Shown here one piece after another: positions 42,848 to 52,304 of a stretch of DNA of 64,000 nucleotides. Each line of letters starts with the position of its first letter. The first letter of the stretch is position 1. A program made the translations under genes and the position numbers. The notes beneath the pieces are model-generated. The model was not told where the DNA came from and made no database searches. It saw only the letters and a program-made list of their open reading frames with translations. The stretch comes from Haloplanus sp. GDY1 (lineage in GTDB: Archaea > Halobacteriota > Halobacteria > Halobacteriales > Haloferacaceae): NCBI RefSeq assembly GCF_023703775.1, contig NZ_CP098515.1, forward strand, positions 62,001 through 126,000, read 5' to 3'.

Positions 42848-45247
42848 ATGTGCTATTTGAACGGAAGTGGTGATATGCCGCCGGATATCTATGAAGAGAC
42901 TGACAATCTTTTATCTGAGTATCCCGATCTCGAAGAGGATCTGGCTATCATAGTAAAGAAGGACCAACGGGGAACGTGGGAGTTTAGTGAAATTCCCCTT
43001 GATTCGGGTCTCTTTGGGGAGCTAGTGTCCCGAGGGATTGCTGAACAGTCTGGTGAGGGCTATCGTCTTGTTGATCGGCAGGCTGTTGCAGACGCACTAC
43101 ACGGTGATGCCCCCAAGAGGACACAGTCGAAGGGGAGTGAGGATACTCGGATTGAGAGAGTCTTGTCTGATATTACCCTGAAACGAGTCGGAGCTATACT
43201 TGGAAGCCTCCTATTGGTTGTTGGATTTCGACTCTTTGCCTATCCGCAGGTCTTTCAGAATGGGGATATCGTTCTTCTCGGAAATGACCCATATTACTAC
43301 CGCTACTGGGTAGAAACCCTCCTCGCCAATACTGAAGGACCAATTACTCTCAAGACTCTGGGTTCACTTCCGGAACCAGTAGCGAACGGTGAGCCGCTCT
43401 TCGTAGTGACGCTCGTGGTAGCCGCGACGTTTCTGGGTGGTAATTCGACTGCGGCCGGTGTTACGCTTGCGTGGTATCCGGTCGTCTCGGCTGTCTTTGT
43501 TGGAGGGATCACATACCTTCTGGCAACCCGCCTATTTGCCGACCGGCGTGTCGGTGTTGCAACTGTGGGAATGCTCGCGATAATTCCTGTCCACGGATTC
43601 CGGAGTGGGCTTGGATTTGCTGATCATCATGCATTTGATTATTTCTGGCTCGCCGCCACGATGCTGACGCTTGTTATTCTTTCTGAGCAGCATAAACTTC
43701 GAGACTCGCGACTCTGGATTGCTATTGGGGGATTCGGGCTTGCAACTACCGGACAGGTTCTTGCCTGGGAGGCTGGGCCACTCCTGCTTCTCCCGATTGG
43801 CCTCTTCCTTGCAACCCGCTCCCTACTCGATATCCAGGCAGATCGATCACCTCTCCGGTTTGGCGGTCCGGTTTTGATTGGATTGGGCTTTTGTTCACTG
43901 CTTGTGTACCTTGCTCATCGTGGCCTCGCCTGGCATACGTCTGCCGTAGTGTCTGCTCCATTTCTCCTCTTTGTTGGGAGCAGTGGGATCATATTCTTCG
44001 CTGAAGGTGCTTGGAGATGGGATCTCTCCCCGAAATACGTCGCTACGGGTGAAGTTGTCGGGCTCCTTGCCGGCGTTAATCTGCTCCCCAAACTCGTTCC
44101 AAGTGTCGCAACGACACTAGCCCGCGGGCGTACATTCTTAGTTCAAACAGAGGGGATCGCTGAGTCGATATCTATACTCAGTGGGAGACTTGGCTCGATC
44201 TTTGGTCCTGCGTTCCTATTTGGATGGGTCCTTTTCCTTGCGTTACCGTACCTCTGCTGGCTCAGTTTTCGAGCATATCGAGAGCATGACTCTGTAGCCC
44301 TTGTCCCAGTCGTGTACGGGTGGACGTTCTTGATCCTTGCCGTAGTTCAACTCCGCTTTGCTGGTGAACTATCGATTCCCATCGCAGTGCTTGCTGGCCT
44401 TGGGTTTGTGCATCTCACCGCATGGATTGATCTCTCACGTGGGCTTCCTGACTTCAGTGACTATAGGCCGCCAGAATCGACCGGTACGCCGTCTCAACCC
44501 GTATCACTGTCTATCCCTGATCGCCGAACTGTCCTTTTACTGTTCGTGACCTTCCTGTTAATCGGCAGTATGAGTTTTGCAATGACCCCGCTAAAAACGA
44601 ATCAGCTGGTTATCTCAGATGAAGAGTACCAAGCTGTGACGTGGATGGACGAGTATTCGGCTGAGCAGGATTGGGAGTATCCTGAGAATTACGTACTCAG
44701 TATCTGGGGAAAGAATCGATTCTACAACTATTTCGTAAGTGGTGAGGCAGCATCATATCAGTATGCGGAATCACATTACGGTGAGTTTCTCACATCCTCC
44801 GCTGGGGAACAATGGTACTCTCAACTTCATGATCGAGTTGGCTTTATCGTCCTGAGAGACTCACCACCAGGACCGGACTTTACTGCTGAATCACTACAGA
44901 CTCGCCTCCACACCCACTATGGTAGCGAGAGTGCTGCTGCGTCCGGATTATCCCATTACCGCCTAGTCTATATTAGCGACGATGCCTCATTAACTGTCTT
45001 CACCCTTGTTCCAGGCGCGCGGTTGGCTGGCACAGCCCCACCTGGGTCAACAGTCTCCGTCTCGACAACTCAGTCCGTTACCGGGGAGCAATTCACCTAT
45101 TCGCGCACGGTTGAAGCAGATTCGACTGGGCAGTACGCGGTCACCGTTCCGTATCCGGGAGAGTATACGGTTGGTGGCAGTCAAATGCAGGTCTCGCCAA
45201 CAGCAATCACCGCGAATGAGACCATCTCAGTTCCTGCTGAGGCGTGA
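42848..45247 (+). CDS. AglB/STT3-like oligosaccharyltransferase paralogue
   Basis: 799 residues. Residues 1-90 form an acidic winged-helix-like domain unusual for STT3. About 13 membrane helices follow, with loop motifs of the family: LGNDPYYYRYWVE (conserved Asp) and GFADHHAFDYFW. A C-terminal soluble domain starts near residue 590. At the acceptor-binding WWDYG position the sequence reads VLSIWGKNRFYNYF, so the motif is degenerate. The extreme C-terminus is an Ig-like domain. Role by homology: transfer of lipid-linked glycans to surface proteins. UppP follows by 219 bp and an S-layer gene precedes it. Confidence 0.8.
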   Translation: MCYLNGSGDMPPDIYEETDNLLSEYPDLEEDLAIIVKKDQRGTWEFSEIPLDSGLFGELVSRGIAEQSGEGYRLVDRQAVADALHGDAPKRTQSKGSEDTRIERVLSDITLKRVGAILGSLLLVVGFRLFAYPQVFQNGDIVLLGNDPYYYRYWVETLLANTEGPITLKTLGSLPEPVANGEPLFVVTLVVAATFLGGNSTAAGVTLAWYPVVSAVFVGGITYLLATRLFADRRVGVATVGMLAIIPVHGFRSGLGFADHHAFDYFWLAATMLTLVILSEQHKLRDSRLWIAIGGFGLATTGQVLAWEAGPLLLLPIGLFLATRSLLDIQADRSPLRFGGPVLIGLGFCSLLVYLAHRGLAWHTSAVVSAPFLLFVGSSGIIFFAEGAWRWDLSPKYVATGEVVGLLAGVNLLPKLVPSVATTLARGRTFLVQTEGIAESISILSGRLGSIFGPAFLFGWVLFLALPYLCWLSFRAYREHDSVALVPVVYGWTFLILAVVQLRFAGELSIPIAVLAGLGFVHLTAWIDLSRGLPDFSDYRPPESTGTPSQPVSLSIPDRRTVLLLFVTFLLIGSMSFAMTPLKTNQLVISDEEYQAVTWMDEYSAEQDWEYPENYVLSIWGKNRFYNYFVSGEAASYQYAESHYGEFLTSSAGEQWYSQLHDRVGFIVLRDSPPGPDFTAESLQTRLHTHYGSESAAASGLSHYRLVYISDDASLTVFTLVPGARLAGTAPPGSTVSVSTTQSVTGEQFTYSRTVEADSTGQYAVTVPYPGEYTVGGSQMQVSPTAITANETISVPAEA

Positions 45248-45303
45248 ACTACCCCACTTACTCGCTCGCGCTGACGCGCTTGCTCCGTGAGGCAGGGGGC
45301 TCC
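45247..45303 (+). repeat. Orphan IS1341-like right-end hairpin
   Basis: CTACCCCACTTACTCGCTCG, then CGCTGACGCGCTTGCTCCGT and GAGGCAGGGGGCTCC has the same design as the end of the tnpB at 52305 (CTACCCTACTCGCTCACCGC...GAGGGTAGGGCTTCC). No tnpB accompanies it. It may now end the STT3-like transcript. Confidence 0.5.
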
Positions 45304-45339
45304 GTGGAAGGTTCCTCTATCTCCGAGAGGCTTTCGACT

Positions 45340-45372
<33 letters not shown>

Positions 45373-45466
45373 GGACTCAAATAAAACCAACAGGCTGTTA
45401 CGTTAGTCTGAAATTCTGTAGGGTGATCCTTCACTCGTGCGGCGCGAGGCAGGAGGGCAAATACGT

Positions 45467-46279
45467 ATGGATCGCTCAGTACTCGTCGCAATCGCTGCTG
45501 GTGTGCTTCAGGGCATTTTTGAGTGGCTCCCCATCTCTAGCGAGGGAAATATCACAATTGTACTCGCTTGGCTTGGAGAAAGTCCCCAACAAGCAGTGGC
45601 CTTTGCCCTCTTTCTCCATCTCGGGACAGCACTCTCTGCGACAGCATACTATCGCCACGAAATCGCTACTGAGCTGGCAACGATTCGAACATGGCGTCCG
45701 GAAGTGGCACGTCAGGAAGCGTATGCGAAAACAACCTTTCTTGCGGTCGCGACACTCGTCTCCGGTGGCGTTGGCCTGAGCGCATATCTGCTTCTCTCGG
45801 AACTCGTCTCTGCGTTGACTGGCGGGGCTATTGTCATCGTCATTGGTGTGTTGCTTCTGCTGACTGGTGTCTTTCAGCGACTCTCAACCACGGTCGAGGA
45901 CACTTCCCAGAAGACACCAACACTCTGGGATGCGGTTTTGGTTGGGATTGCCCAAGGCCTTGCGATCCTTCCAGGGATTTCTCGCTCTGGCTCGACGACA
46001 GGTGTCCTCCTTCTGCGTGGCTACGAGGCCCCCACGTCGTTCCGACTCTCGTTTCTGCTCTCGATTCCAGCCGCACTCGGCGGGGGATTCTTAGCGGCCT
46101 TTGATACTGGATTGGCTAGCCTGACGCTTGTGAGTGGTACGATTGCTCTGGTCACGGCAGCTGTTGTTGGATATCTTACGATTGATGCACTCATGCGAGT
46201 CGTCAATCGGGTATCCTTCTGGGCCGTCTGCCTTGGTCTGGGAGGTCTTGCTATCCTTGGCGGTATTCTCTTGGTGTGA
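45467..46279 (+). CDS. uppP: Undecaprenyl/polyprenyl-diphosphate phosphatase
   Basis: 270 residues from ATG 45467. Both UppP (BacA) signatures are present: GVLQGIFEWLPISSEGN near the start and GIAQGLAILPGISRSGSTTG in the middle, with about eight membrane helices. It removes a phosphate from polyprenyl diphosphate so that the lipid carrier can be reused. In archaea the carrier is dolichol, used for N-glycosylation, so the neighbouring STT3-like gene is its natural partner. Confidence 0.9.
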   Translation: MDRSVLVAIAAGVLQGIFEWLPISSEGNITIVLAWLGESPQQAVAFALFLHLGTALSATAYYRHEIATELATIRTWRPEVARQEAYAKTTFLAVATLVSGGVGLSAYLLLSELVSALTGGAIVIVIGVLLLLTGVFQRLSTTVEDTSQKTPTLWDAVLVGIAQGLAILPGISRSGSTTGVLLLRGYEAPTSFRLSFLLSIPAALGGGFLAAFDTGLASLTLVSGTIALVTAAVVGYLTIDALMRVVNRVSFWAVCLGLGGLAILGGILLV

Positions 46280-46472
46280 CTTCTCGTGAGAAGGAAGGAG
46301 AAGAATCGTCTTATGAGATACTAACTATTAACTCGGCTTTGAATGTCGAGTATCTACCACTATCTCGACTGGAATGGCGGCTGAGACCGTGTTCAAACGG
46401 ACGGAGTGGTCAGTCGCAGACGCTACGGCTCTCCGTTGGAGGACCAAACGGCAAACGGCGTGACAGCTGCTT

Positions 46473-47879
46473 TCAGTCACTCTCGAGAATGGCAACAATA
46501 TCGGAGAGATCGAAGAGACGGAGGTCATCACGCTCGTCTGCAGCTTCCTCAACCGAGCGTTTGAAGCCAGAACGGCTGAACAGGGCAAATTCATATGTCG
46601 GCTCATCACCTCCAGTGGGTGTCCAGTCGATGTGCTCCACGTCGTCTTCGAGATTCGAAAGCACGTCATAGCCGAGGGGAGTGCTGGTGAATTTCGCTTC
46701 GCCGGCGATTAGCGTTGACTCATCAGTTGGGGCGACGACATCTACCTCCCGGCCCTTGTACCACCACTGGCGTGGCACCTGTGTGAGCTGGTAGTCTGCA
46801 TAGAGCGCCGGCACCGCCTGGTGACAGAGCGATTCGAATGTTTCGCTGACGAAGTCGGGCAATTCCGGTTCGATGAGATCCGCGTAGGCGTTCTCGCCGT
46901 AAAGTTCGTACTGGCCTCCACGGCCGTAGAGATACCGGAAGTAAAACCGGAATACTGGATCCTGAATCTTGTATCGCGTCCGCTTGCTGCGTGCCGGGTC
47001 AGCGAGTGCTGGATGGTGTTTCTCGATGATCTGGAGCGTTTCCAGCCGGTCAAAGTAGTACGACGTGTTGGTACTCTCGATGCCGGCTCCCTGGGCGATC
47101 TCGTTTCGACTGCGGTTCCCGCTGGCCATCGATTCCAGTACGGAAAAATACGTGTTCACCTCGGTGAGTTCCATCTGAAGGACGGTTTCAGGCTCGTCGT
47201 GGAGTGGGCCATCCGGGTCGCACAGCAGCCGCGTGATGTTCTCTCCGAGGTTCTGTGATGGATCGAGTGGGCTGAGATATCGGGGTGTGCCACCGAAGAC
47301 GCCATAGACGAATACCCGTTCTTCGGGATCGTACGTCGGCACGAACTCTTGGATAGAGCGAAACGGCAGCTGGGCGAGTTCGAGACGGCCATTCGGTGTC
47401 TGAGATACCCGGCCGTAGAGTGGCGCACCGCCATCGAGGACGTGGGTATGAATCATACCGATTGCAGAGCCTGTGAGTACGAGCGTTGCCTGACTCTCGT
47501 CGACAGCTGTACCCCACAGGTGTTGAATGACCGACGGGAACCCCTCGTTCGATTCGATGAGGTACGGGAATTCGTCGATAACGATGATGGCGTCTCTGTC
47601 GGTGAGGTACGTCAAGAGCGGTTCCCATTCCTCTTTGACGGCCGTGATGTCTGGATAGGTCGTCGCTGCTGCTTCGACGAATCGCCTAAGTTGTGTCGTC
47701 GCTGTTCCTTGGACTGCCTGATAGTACACAGCATCGTCGCGGTCGGCAATCGATTGGCGGACGAGTTCGCTCTTGCCGATTTGACGGCGCCCATAGATAA
47801 TGGCGAGCTCTGCAGCGTCACTCTCGTAGAGGGCCTGCAACCGATCGAGTTCATCGAGACGATTGACGAACTGGTCCAT
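46473..47879 (-). CDS. Archaeal ATPase with DUF234 nuclease-like domain
   Basis: 468 residues. N-terminal P-loop ATPase of the archaeal ATPase family (FVNRLDELDRLQALYES; Walker A YGRRQIGKSEL; Walker B AIIVIDEFPYLI; VLTGSAIGMI). A winged helix follows (RSRNEIAQGAGIESTNTSYY). The C-terminal DUF234 domain has a PD-(D/E)xK-like set: YKGREVDVVAPTDESTLIAG, then EAKF. These proteins are abundant in archaea, often near mobile elements; their role is unsettled, but DNA repair or defence is plausible. Confidence 0.85.
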   Translation of the reverse strand: MDQFVNRLDELDRLQALYESDAAELAIIYGRRQIGKSELVRQSIADRDDAVYYQAVQGTATTQLRRFVEAAATTYPDITAVKEEWEPLLTYLTDRDAIIVIDEFPYLIESNEGFPSVIQHLWGTAVDESQATLVLTGSAIGMIHTHVLDGGAPLYGRVSQTPNGRLELAQLPFRSIQEFVPTYDPEERVFVYGVFGGTPRYLSPLDPSQNLGENITRLLCDPDGPLHDEPETVLQMELTEVNTYFSVLESMASGNRSRNEIAQGAGIESTNTSYYFDRLETLQIIEKHHPALADPARSKRTRYKIQDPVFRFYFRYLYGRGGQYELYGENAYADLIEPELPDFVSETFESLCHQAVPALYADYQLTQVPRQWWYKGREVDVVAPTDESTLIAGEAKFTSTPLGYDVLSNLEDDVEHIDWTPTGGDEPTYEFALFSRSGFKRSVEEAADERDDLRLFDLSDIVAILESD

Positions 47880-48127
47880 ACTCCCAGTCGTGGTGGGGAG
47901 AACATACGTGCTTCGAAGTTAGAGGTAGAACTATAATAGTCTGCACGATAATATTCTGAGCTCTAATATAGAGGGCCAATGATACAGACCGATAGCGCAT
48001 ACCTCCGTCTTCAGGCGGAGGTCAAGCGATAGGCATAGTGCGTCAATCCACGAATCCCGCCATTACTGGATTTCCCACGCTTCACCGAGGGTATTAAGAC
48101 GCCGACGAACCATAGTGTGCAATACGG

Positions 48128-48517
48128 ATGAAGACCACACGGCACGCGACCTACAACCTCAACTACCACATAGTGTGGTTGCTGAAGTACCGACAGTCGG
48201 TACTTGTCAAGGAGGTCGCCGACCGTGTGCGAGACATCCTCCACGAAATCGCCGACGACAAGGGCTTAGAGATTATCGACCTGACCGTTCAGCCCGACCA
48301 CATCCACCTGTTCGTCAGTAGCCCACCGAAACACGCGCCCTCACTTCTCGCCAACTGGTTCAAGGGTATCTCCTCGCGGAAATACAACCACCGCTACGCC
48401 GACAACGAGGGCGAGAAGATTCGATGGGCGCGGGGCTACTACGCAGGGACGGCGGGGCACGTATCCAGCGAAACGGTACAGGACTACATTCAGCGTCACG
48501 GGGAGGGCGACCAATGA
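48128..48517 (+). CDS. tnpA: IS200/IS605 transposase TnpA (Y1 HUH)
   Basis: 129 residues with the HUH motif LTVQPDHIHLFVS and the catalytic Tyr in TVQDYIQRHGEG. This enzyme cuts and joins single-stranded element ends at the subterminal hairpins. It overlaps tnpB by ATGA at 48514. Length matches the family. Confidence 0.93.
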   Translation: MKTTRHATYNLNYHIVWLLKYRQSVLVKEVADRVRDILHEIADDKGLEIIDLTVQPDHIHLFVSSPPKHAPSLLANWFKGISSRKYNHRYADNEGEKIRWARGYYAGTAGHVSSETVQDYIQRHGEGDQ

Positions 48518-49752
48518 CCGAACTCACCAAGACGCTGGAACTGAAACTGGTAGACCCGAACGCACACAAACGGCGGAAACTCCGCGAGACACGAGACGCC
48601 TACCAACAGGCCCTTCGAGATGCGTTCGACGCTGGTAGCACCACGCAAACCGAAGCGAACGACGTGGTGGTCAACTACGACCTGTCGGGGTACGCGAAAA
48701 ACGCCCTCAAGAAGTACGTCCCGCAGTTGACGACAACCTACAATGCGGGCGAACTTCACGATGACCACCCTGTTCGGTTCACCAACGAGGGGCTACGCCT
48801 CAACCACAAGCCCGAGAACACTATCGAGTGGTACGTCAAAATCCCGCACCACGAGGACCACCACCTCTGGATGCCAGCACAGCCGAATCCCAACCAACGG
48901 GACTGGTTGGAAGCGTTGAACGCTTGTGACGCGGAGATGGGTGAGAGTCGGCTGTTCCAGCGGAACGGGACGTGGTATCTCCACGTCACCGCCACCCGCG
49001 ACGTGGAGGATTGTTCCGAGGCGTCCACCGATGAACAGACGCCTATCGGAGTGGACATTGGAGAAGCGTCACTTGTCACGGTGTGTCACCGCGACGACCA
49101 CGGTTCTCCGACCCGCCCCGAACTATGGGCTGACGAAGGCAAAACCGTTCGTCGTCTACGCAAGACCTACTTCACCGCTACGCGACGGCTTCAAGAACGC
49201 GGAAGCAACCGTATCGCCGAATCGTTCGGCGACGACCTGTGGAACCAGATAGACGACGTGTTCCACCGCGTCACCCGCGAAGTCGTGGAGTACGCCGAGT
49301 CCGTCGAGAATCCCGTACTGGTGCTGGAAGACTTGACGTACATTCGGGAGTCGATGGACTACAGCGAGTATATGAATCGCCGTCTTCACGGATGGGGGTT
49401 CGCCAAACTCCACGCACAGATACGGTACAAGGCCGTCGAAAAGGGGATTCCCGTCGAGACGGTGAATCCGCGTAACACGTCGAAGGAGTGCCATGCGTGC
49501 GGTGAAGTCGGATATCGTCCGAAACAGGCGACGTTCAAGTGTACGAACGACGACTGCTGGATGGGTGAGTACCAAGCGGACGTGAACGGGGCGATAAACA
49601 TCGCAGACCGCTACCTCAGCGGAGAGAGTCCTTCCAGAGAACACGAGAACGACGATGACTCGGCTGAGGATGGGGCGCATTTGACCGCGCCACAAGACAG
49701 CCAAGCCGATGCTGAAATCCAGCAGTTGACGCTTGGAACGTATGCGTCTTGA
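48514..49752 (+). CDS. tnpB: TnpB RNA-guided nuclease (IS200/IS605)
   Basis: 412 residues from ATG 48514. The RuvC-like acidic residues are present: TPIGVDIGEASLV (Asp), VLVLEDLTYI (Glu) and YQADVNGAINIA (Asp). The zinc finger is CHACGEVGY, then CTNDDC. TnpB of this family is guided by an RNA from the element's right end to cut target DNA, favouring element retention. The coding 3' end runs into the right-end RNA region. Confidence 0.93.
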   Translation: MTELTKTLELKLVDPNAHKRRKLRETRDAYQQALRDAFDAGSTTQTEANDVVVNYDLSGYAKNALKKYVPQLTTTYNAGELHDDHPVRFTNEGLRLNHKPENTIEWYVKIPHHEDHHLWMPAQPNPNQRDWLEALNACDAEMGESRLFQRNGTWYLHVTATRDVEDCSEASTDEQTPIGVDIGEASLVTVCHRDDHGSPTRPELWADEGKTVRRLRKTYFTATRRLQERGSNRIAESFGDDLWNQIDDVFHRVTREVVEYAESVENPVLVLEDLTYIRESMDYSEYMNRRLHGWGFAKLHAQIRYKAVEKGIPVETVNPRNTSKECHACGEVGYRPKQATFKCTNDDCWMGEYQADVNGAINIADRYLSGESPSREHENDDDSAEDGAHLTAPQDSQADAEIQQLTLGTYAS

Positions 49753-49828
49753 AACCACAGGGTCGTTGCACTCGGCCTGAAATCCCGTGGCGGGATTCCC
49801 GCGTCTTCAGGCGCGGGAGGAGGTCAAG
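49753..49828 (+). ncRNA. Right-end omega RNA region of the IS200/IS605 element
   Basis: Downstream of tnpB, two stems can form: AATCCCG-TGG-CGGGATT (49781-49797) and the terminal hairpin at 49798-49817. The element ends at AGGTCAAG (49821-49828); bases after it would be the guide. Position and structure follow the known omega RNA layout; overlapping RNAs of this kind have been reported from haloarchaeal tnpB genes. Expression here is inferred. Confidence 0.6.
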
Positions 49829-49976
49829 TGACGTACATAGTGACGGCTGTCGTCCATGGAGTCGCTGACCACGATGGAGGCTCACACTCCCTGCCACGCA
49901 GTTTGAACTAACTCGGAGCTGAGAGGCGCTCAAGGGAAGAAGCCGCAGGACAAATCGGAGAAGATAGAGTCCACGA

Positions 49977-50362
49977 ACCCTCCACCGTTTCCGAAGCTTT
50001 TGCTGACGGCTAGTAACGCGAACCCTCACTCCACCATTTCCGGAGCTATCCACGAGAGAAGGAAGGAGGCCACGACAAAGACGGCATAGATTGCCGAGAA
50101 GACGATCCGCTCCACGAGTTCTGTCCTCCCACTCCAAACATATTCTTTTTCTAGAGTATTGTTTTTTCGGTATTACGGTTACTGTTTTACAGTGAGTATC
50201 TTAGTTCTTTTGTCTTGTATAGTACCTCTGCTGGACGGTAGCCCGCGTCTTTTCGATAGCTTCGGAAACAGTGGAGTGAGAGGGTATTATAAAGAAACGG
50301 GGCTTCGGAACCGGTGGTGTGGGAATCCCTTTAAACAACCGAGCTTCGGACGCTCCGGAAAC
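49977..50362. repeat. Origin 2 iterons, upstream cluster
   Basis: Repeats of GCTTCGGAAACNGTGGAG with a GWGAGGGT tail. Inverted copies: 49977-49997 and 50022-50046. Forward copies: 50259-50285 (most complete), 50302-50323 and a partial double copy at 50343-50362. They lead up to the initiator start at 50409. The AT-rich 50145-50220 stretch between them could be the unwinding region. Confidence 0.8.
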
Positions 50363-50408
50363 TAAGGAAGCGGTGGTTTTATCATATCATCCCGTGTGGC
50401 GGTTTATC

Positions 50409-51665
50409 ATGGGGATGTTCCAACGAGACCGTCAGGTGTTCGCTGATGCCGAACCACTTGACGACTCCTATGAGCCCGAGGATATCCGGGAACGGGACGA
50501 GGAACTCGAGAAATATCAACGAGCCCTCCAGCCGATCATCGATAACCGACCGACGTCGAACATCTTTCTATACGGTAAGACGGGAACGGGGAAGACCGTG
50601 GCGACGAAGTTTATGCTGTCCCATCTCGAGAACGACGCAGCCGAATACGATGACGTCGATCTCTCGACGGTTTGGGTCAGCTGCGAGAACCTCTCCTCAT
50701 CCTACCAGGTCGCCGTCGCCCTCGTCAACGAACTTCGCGAAAGCCAGGACAAAGACCGCATCAGTACCACCGGCTACTCTCAGCAACGAGTCTTCGACAT
50801 CCTCTACGAGGAACTCGACGCGCTCGGTGGTACCGTCGTAATCGTCCTCGACGAAATCGACAACATCGGCCACTCCGACGACATCCTCTACGGGCTCCCA
50901 CGAGCACGGTCGAACGGCTACGTCGACGACGTCCGCCCGGTGATCGTTGGCATCAGCAACGACTTCCAGTTCCGGGATAACCTCTCGCCGAAGGTCAAGG
51001 ATACACTCGCCGAAAAAGAGATTCTCTTCCCCCCATACGACGCGAATCAGCTACGCTCGATTCTCAACCCACGTGCCGAGAAAGCGTTCCACGACGATGT
51101 CTTAGCGGATGACGTCGTCCCGCTCTGTGCGGCGTTTGCCGCCCAAGACACGGGATCGGCCCGGCAGGCGATCCGACTGCTCCGTGAGGCCGGCGAGCTC
51201 GCGCAAGCCGCCGATTCTGACACGGTAACCGAGGAGCACGTCCGGGACGCCCAGGACGAGCTCGAAAAGGACCAACTCTACGAGGGGATGCAGGAACTCA
51301 CGACACAGGGACACGCCGTCCTCTGTGCGCTCGCATACCACCAGGCGCTCGATGATGTCCCCATCCGCTCTCGCGATCTCTACGAACGGTACGTGAAGAT
51401 CTGCGACCGGCTTGACGCCGACAGCGTGAGCGAACGCCGTGTTCGCGACCACCTCTCGGATATGAATATGCTCGGGCTCATCAGCGTCTATGAACGGAAC
51501 GAGGGGCTCTCGGCTGGCCGGTATCACGAGTACGAACTCGACGTTCCGCTGAAAGCCGTGCTGGAGGTCCTCTTGTCGACGACCCGCTTCGAAGAACTCG
51601 CGAACATCATCGAGTCGACGGCCGACGATAACAACCTCCTCCAGTCGGATATCTCCGACTACTGA
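50409..51665 (+). CDS. cdc6: Orc1/Cdc6 replication initiator 2
   Basis: 418 residues from ATG 50409; the earlier ATG 50319 lies inside the iterons. AAA+ motifs: Walker A FLYGKTGTGKT, Walker B VVIVLDEIDNI, sensor-1 VGISNDFQF. The winged-helix domain fills the last 130 residues. It differs clearly from initiator 1 (no long acidic N-tail, different motif flanks), so it belongs to another plasmid lineage. Iterons flank it on both sides, making an independent origin. Confidence 0.9.
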   Translation: MGMFQRDRQVFADAEPLDDSYEPEDIRERDEELEKYQRALQPIIDNRPTSNIFLYGKTGTGKTVATKFMLSHLENDAAEYDDVDLSTVWVSCENLSSSYQVAVALVNELRESQDKDRISTTGYSQQRVFDILYEELDALGGTVVIVLDEIDNIGHSDDILYGLPRARSNGYVDDVRPVIVGISNDFQFRDNLSPKVKDTLAEKEILFPPYDANQLRSILNPRAEKAFHDDVLADDVVPLCAAFAAQDTGSARQAIRLLREAGELAQAADSDTVTEEHVRDAQDELEKDQLYEGMQELTTQGHAVLCALAYHQALDDVPIRSRDLYERYVKICDRLDADSVSERRVRDHLSDMNMLGLISVYERNEGLSAGRYHEYELDVPLKAVLEVLLSTTRFEELANIIESTADDNNLLQSDISDY

Positions 51666-51707
51666 ACCCAGTTTCGTGATTTCTAACGTGGTACTGAGTT
51701 CCTGAAA

Positions 51708-51902
51708 GCTCCGGAAACGACGGAGGGTGAGGATTGTCCTAAAACTCCGAAAATAGTAGAGTGAGAGCGTATACTGCTAGGTGTGTCTTACCAAACAACT
51801 TGAACAAATAGTGCTGAGGAGTTTGGTAAGACTAGTCGAGCTGTATAGTAGAAGCTTCGGAAATGGTGGAGGGGTAGCAAAGCTTCGGAAACACCGGAGG
51901 GT
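51708..51902 (+). repeat. Origin 2 iterons, downstream cluster
   Basis: Forward copies at 51708-51732 (GCTCCGGAAACGACGGAGGG), 51744-51768, 51854-51875 (GCTTCGGAAATGGTGGAGGG) and 51882-51902 (GCTTCGGAAACACCGGAGGG). They begin 42 bp after the initiator stop. The 51780-51840 stretch between them is AT-rich and contains a TCTTACCAAAC / GTTTGGTAAGA inverted repeat (51784-51794 and 51819-51829). Confidence 0.8.
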
Positions 51903-52304
51903 ACAGTCCTCATTTCTATCGGAAGCAGTACGTATGGACCGCGGGACGATTGACGTACTTAGCGAATCAAAATAGAATTCTCGTGCTGAATCGAAGCCGG
52001 TGAGGTCCCCGATTCGTCATTCAGCGACTCGACCGTCGGCTCGTGCGCTGGATCGAACCGTACTGAGCGTACACTGGTTGGTGTTGTATTCTACCGAATA
52101 AGGCGTCGCAGATGTCTTGTCGGAGATCATTCGCGTGACGCTGAACGGGAGGTTCCAGAAAAAATAGACAGATCACATCCCCACCACCGTTTCAGCAATT
52201 CCCGTGGGAAATAGTGGAGACGGTCGATTCCAGATCAAACACACGATACAGTACAAGAACATGCTGGTTAGCCGCTGGGTACTTGATTCACTCTGTGAAC
52301 TACC

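Larger units (their letters stand above)
48001..49828 (+). mobile_element. Complete IS200/IS605-type element
   Basis: Contains overlapping tnpA and tnpB. The left end has the hairpin ACCTCCGTCTTCAGGCGGAG-GT (48001-48022), the right end CCCGCGTCTTCAGGCGCGGG (49798-49817); both are followed by GGTCAAG within a few bases. No terminal inverted repeats or target duplications, as expected for this family. Both genes look intact, so the element may be active. Confidence 0.85.
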
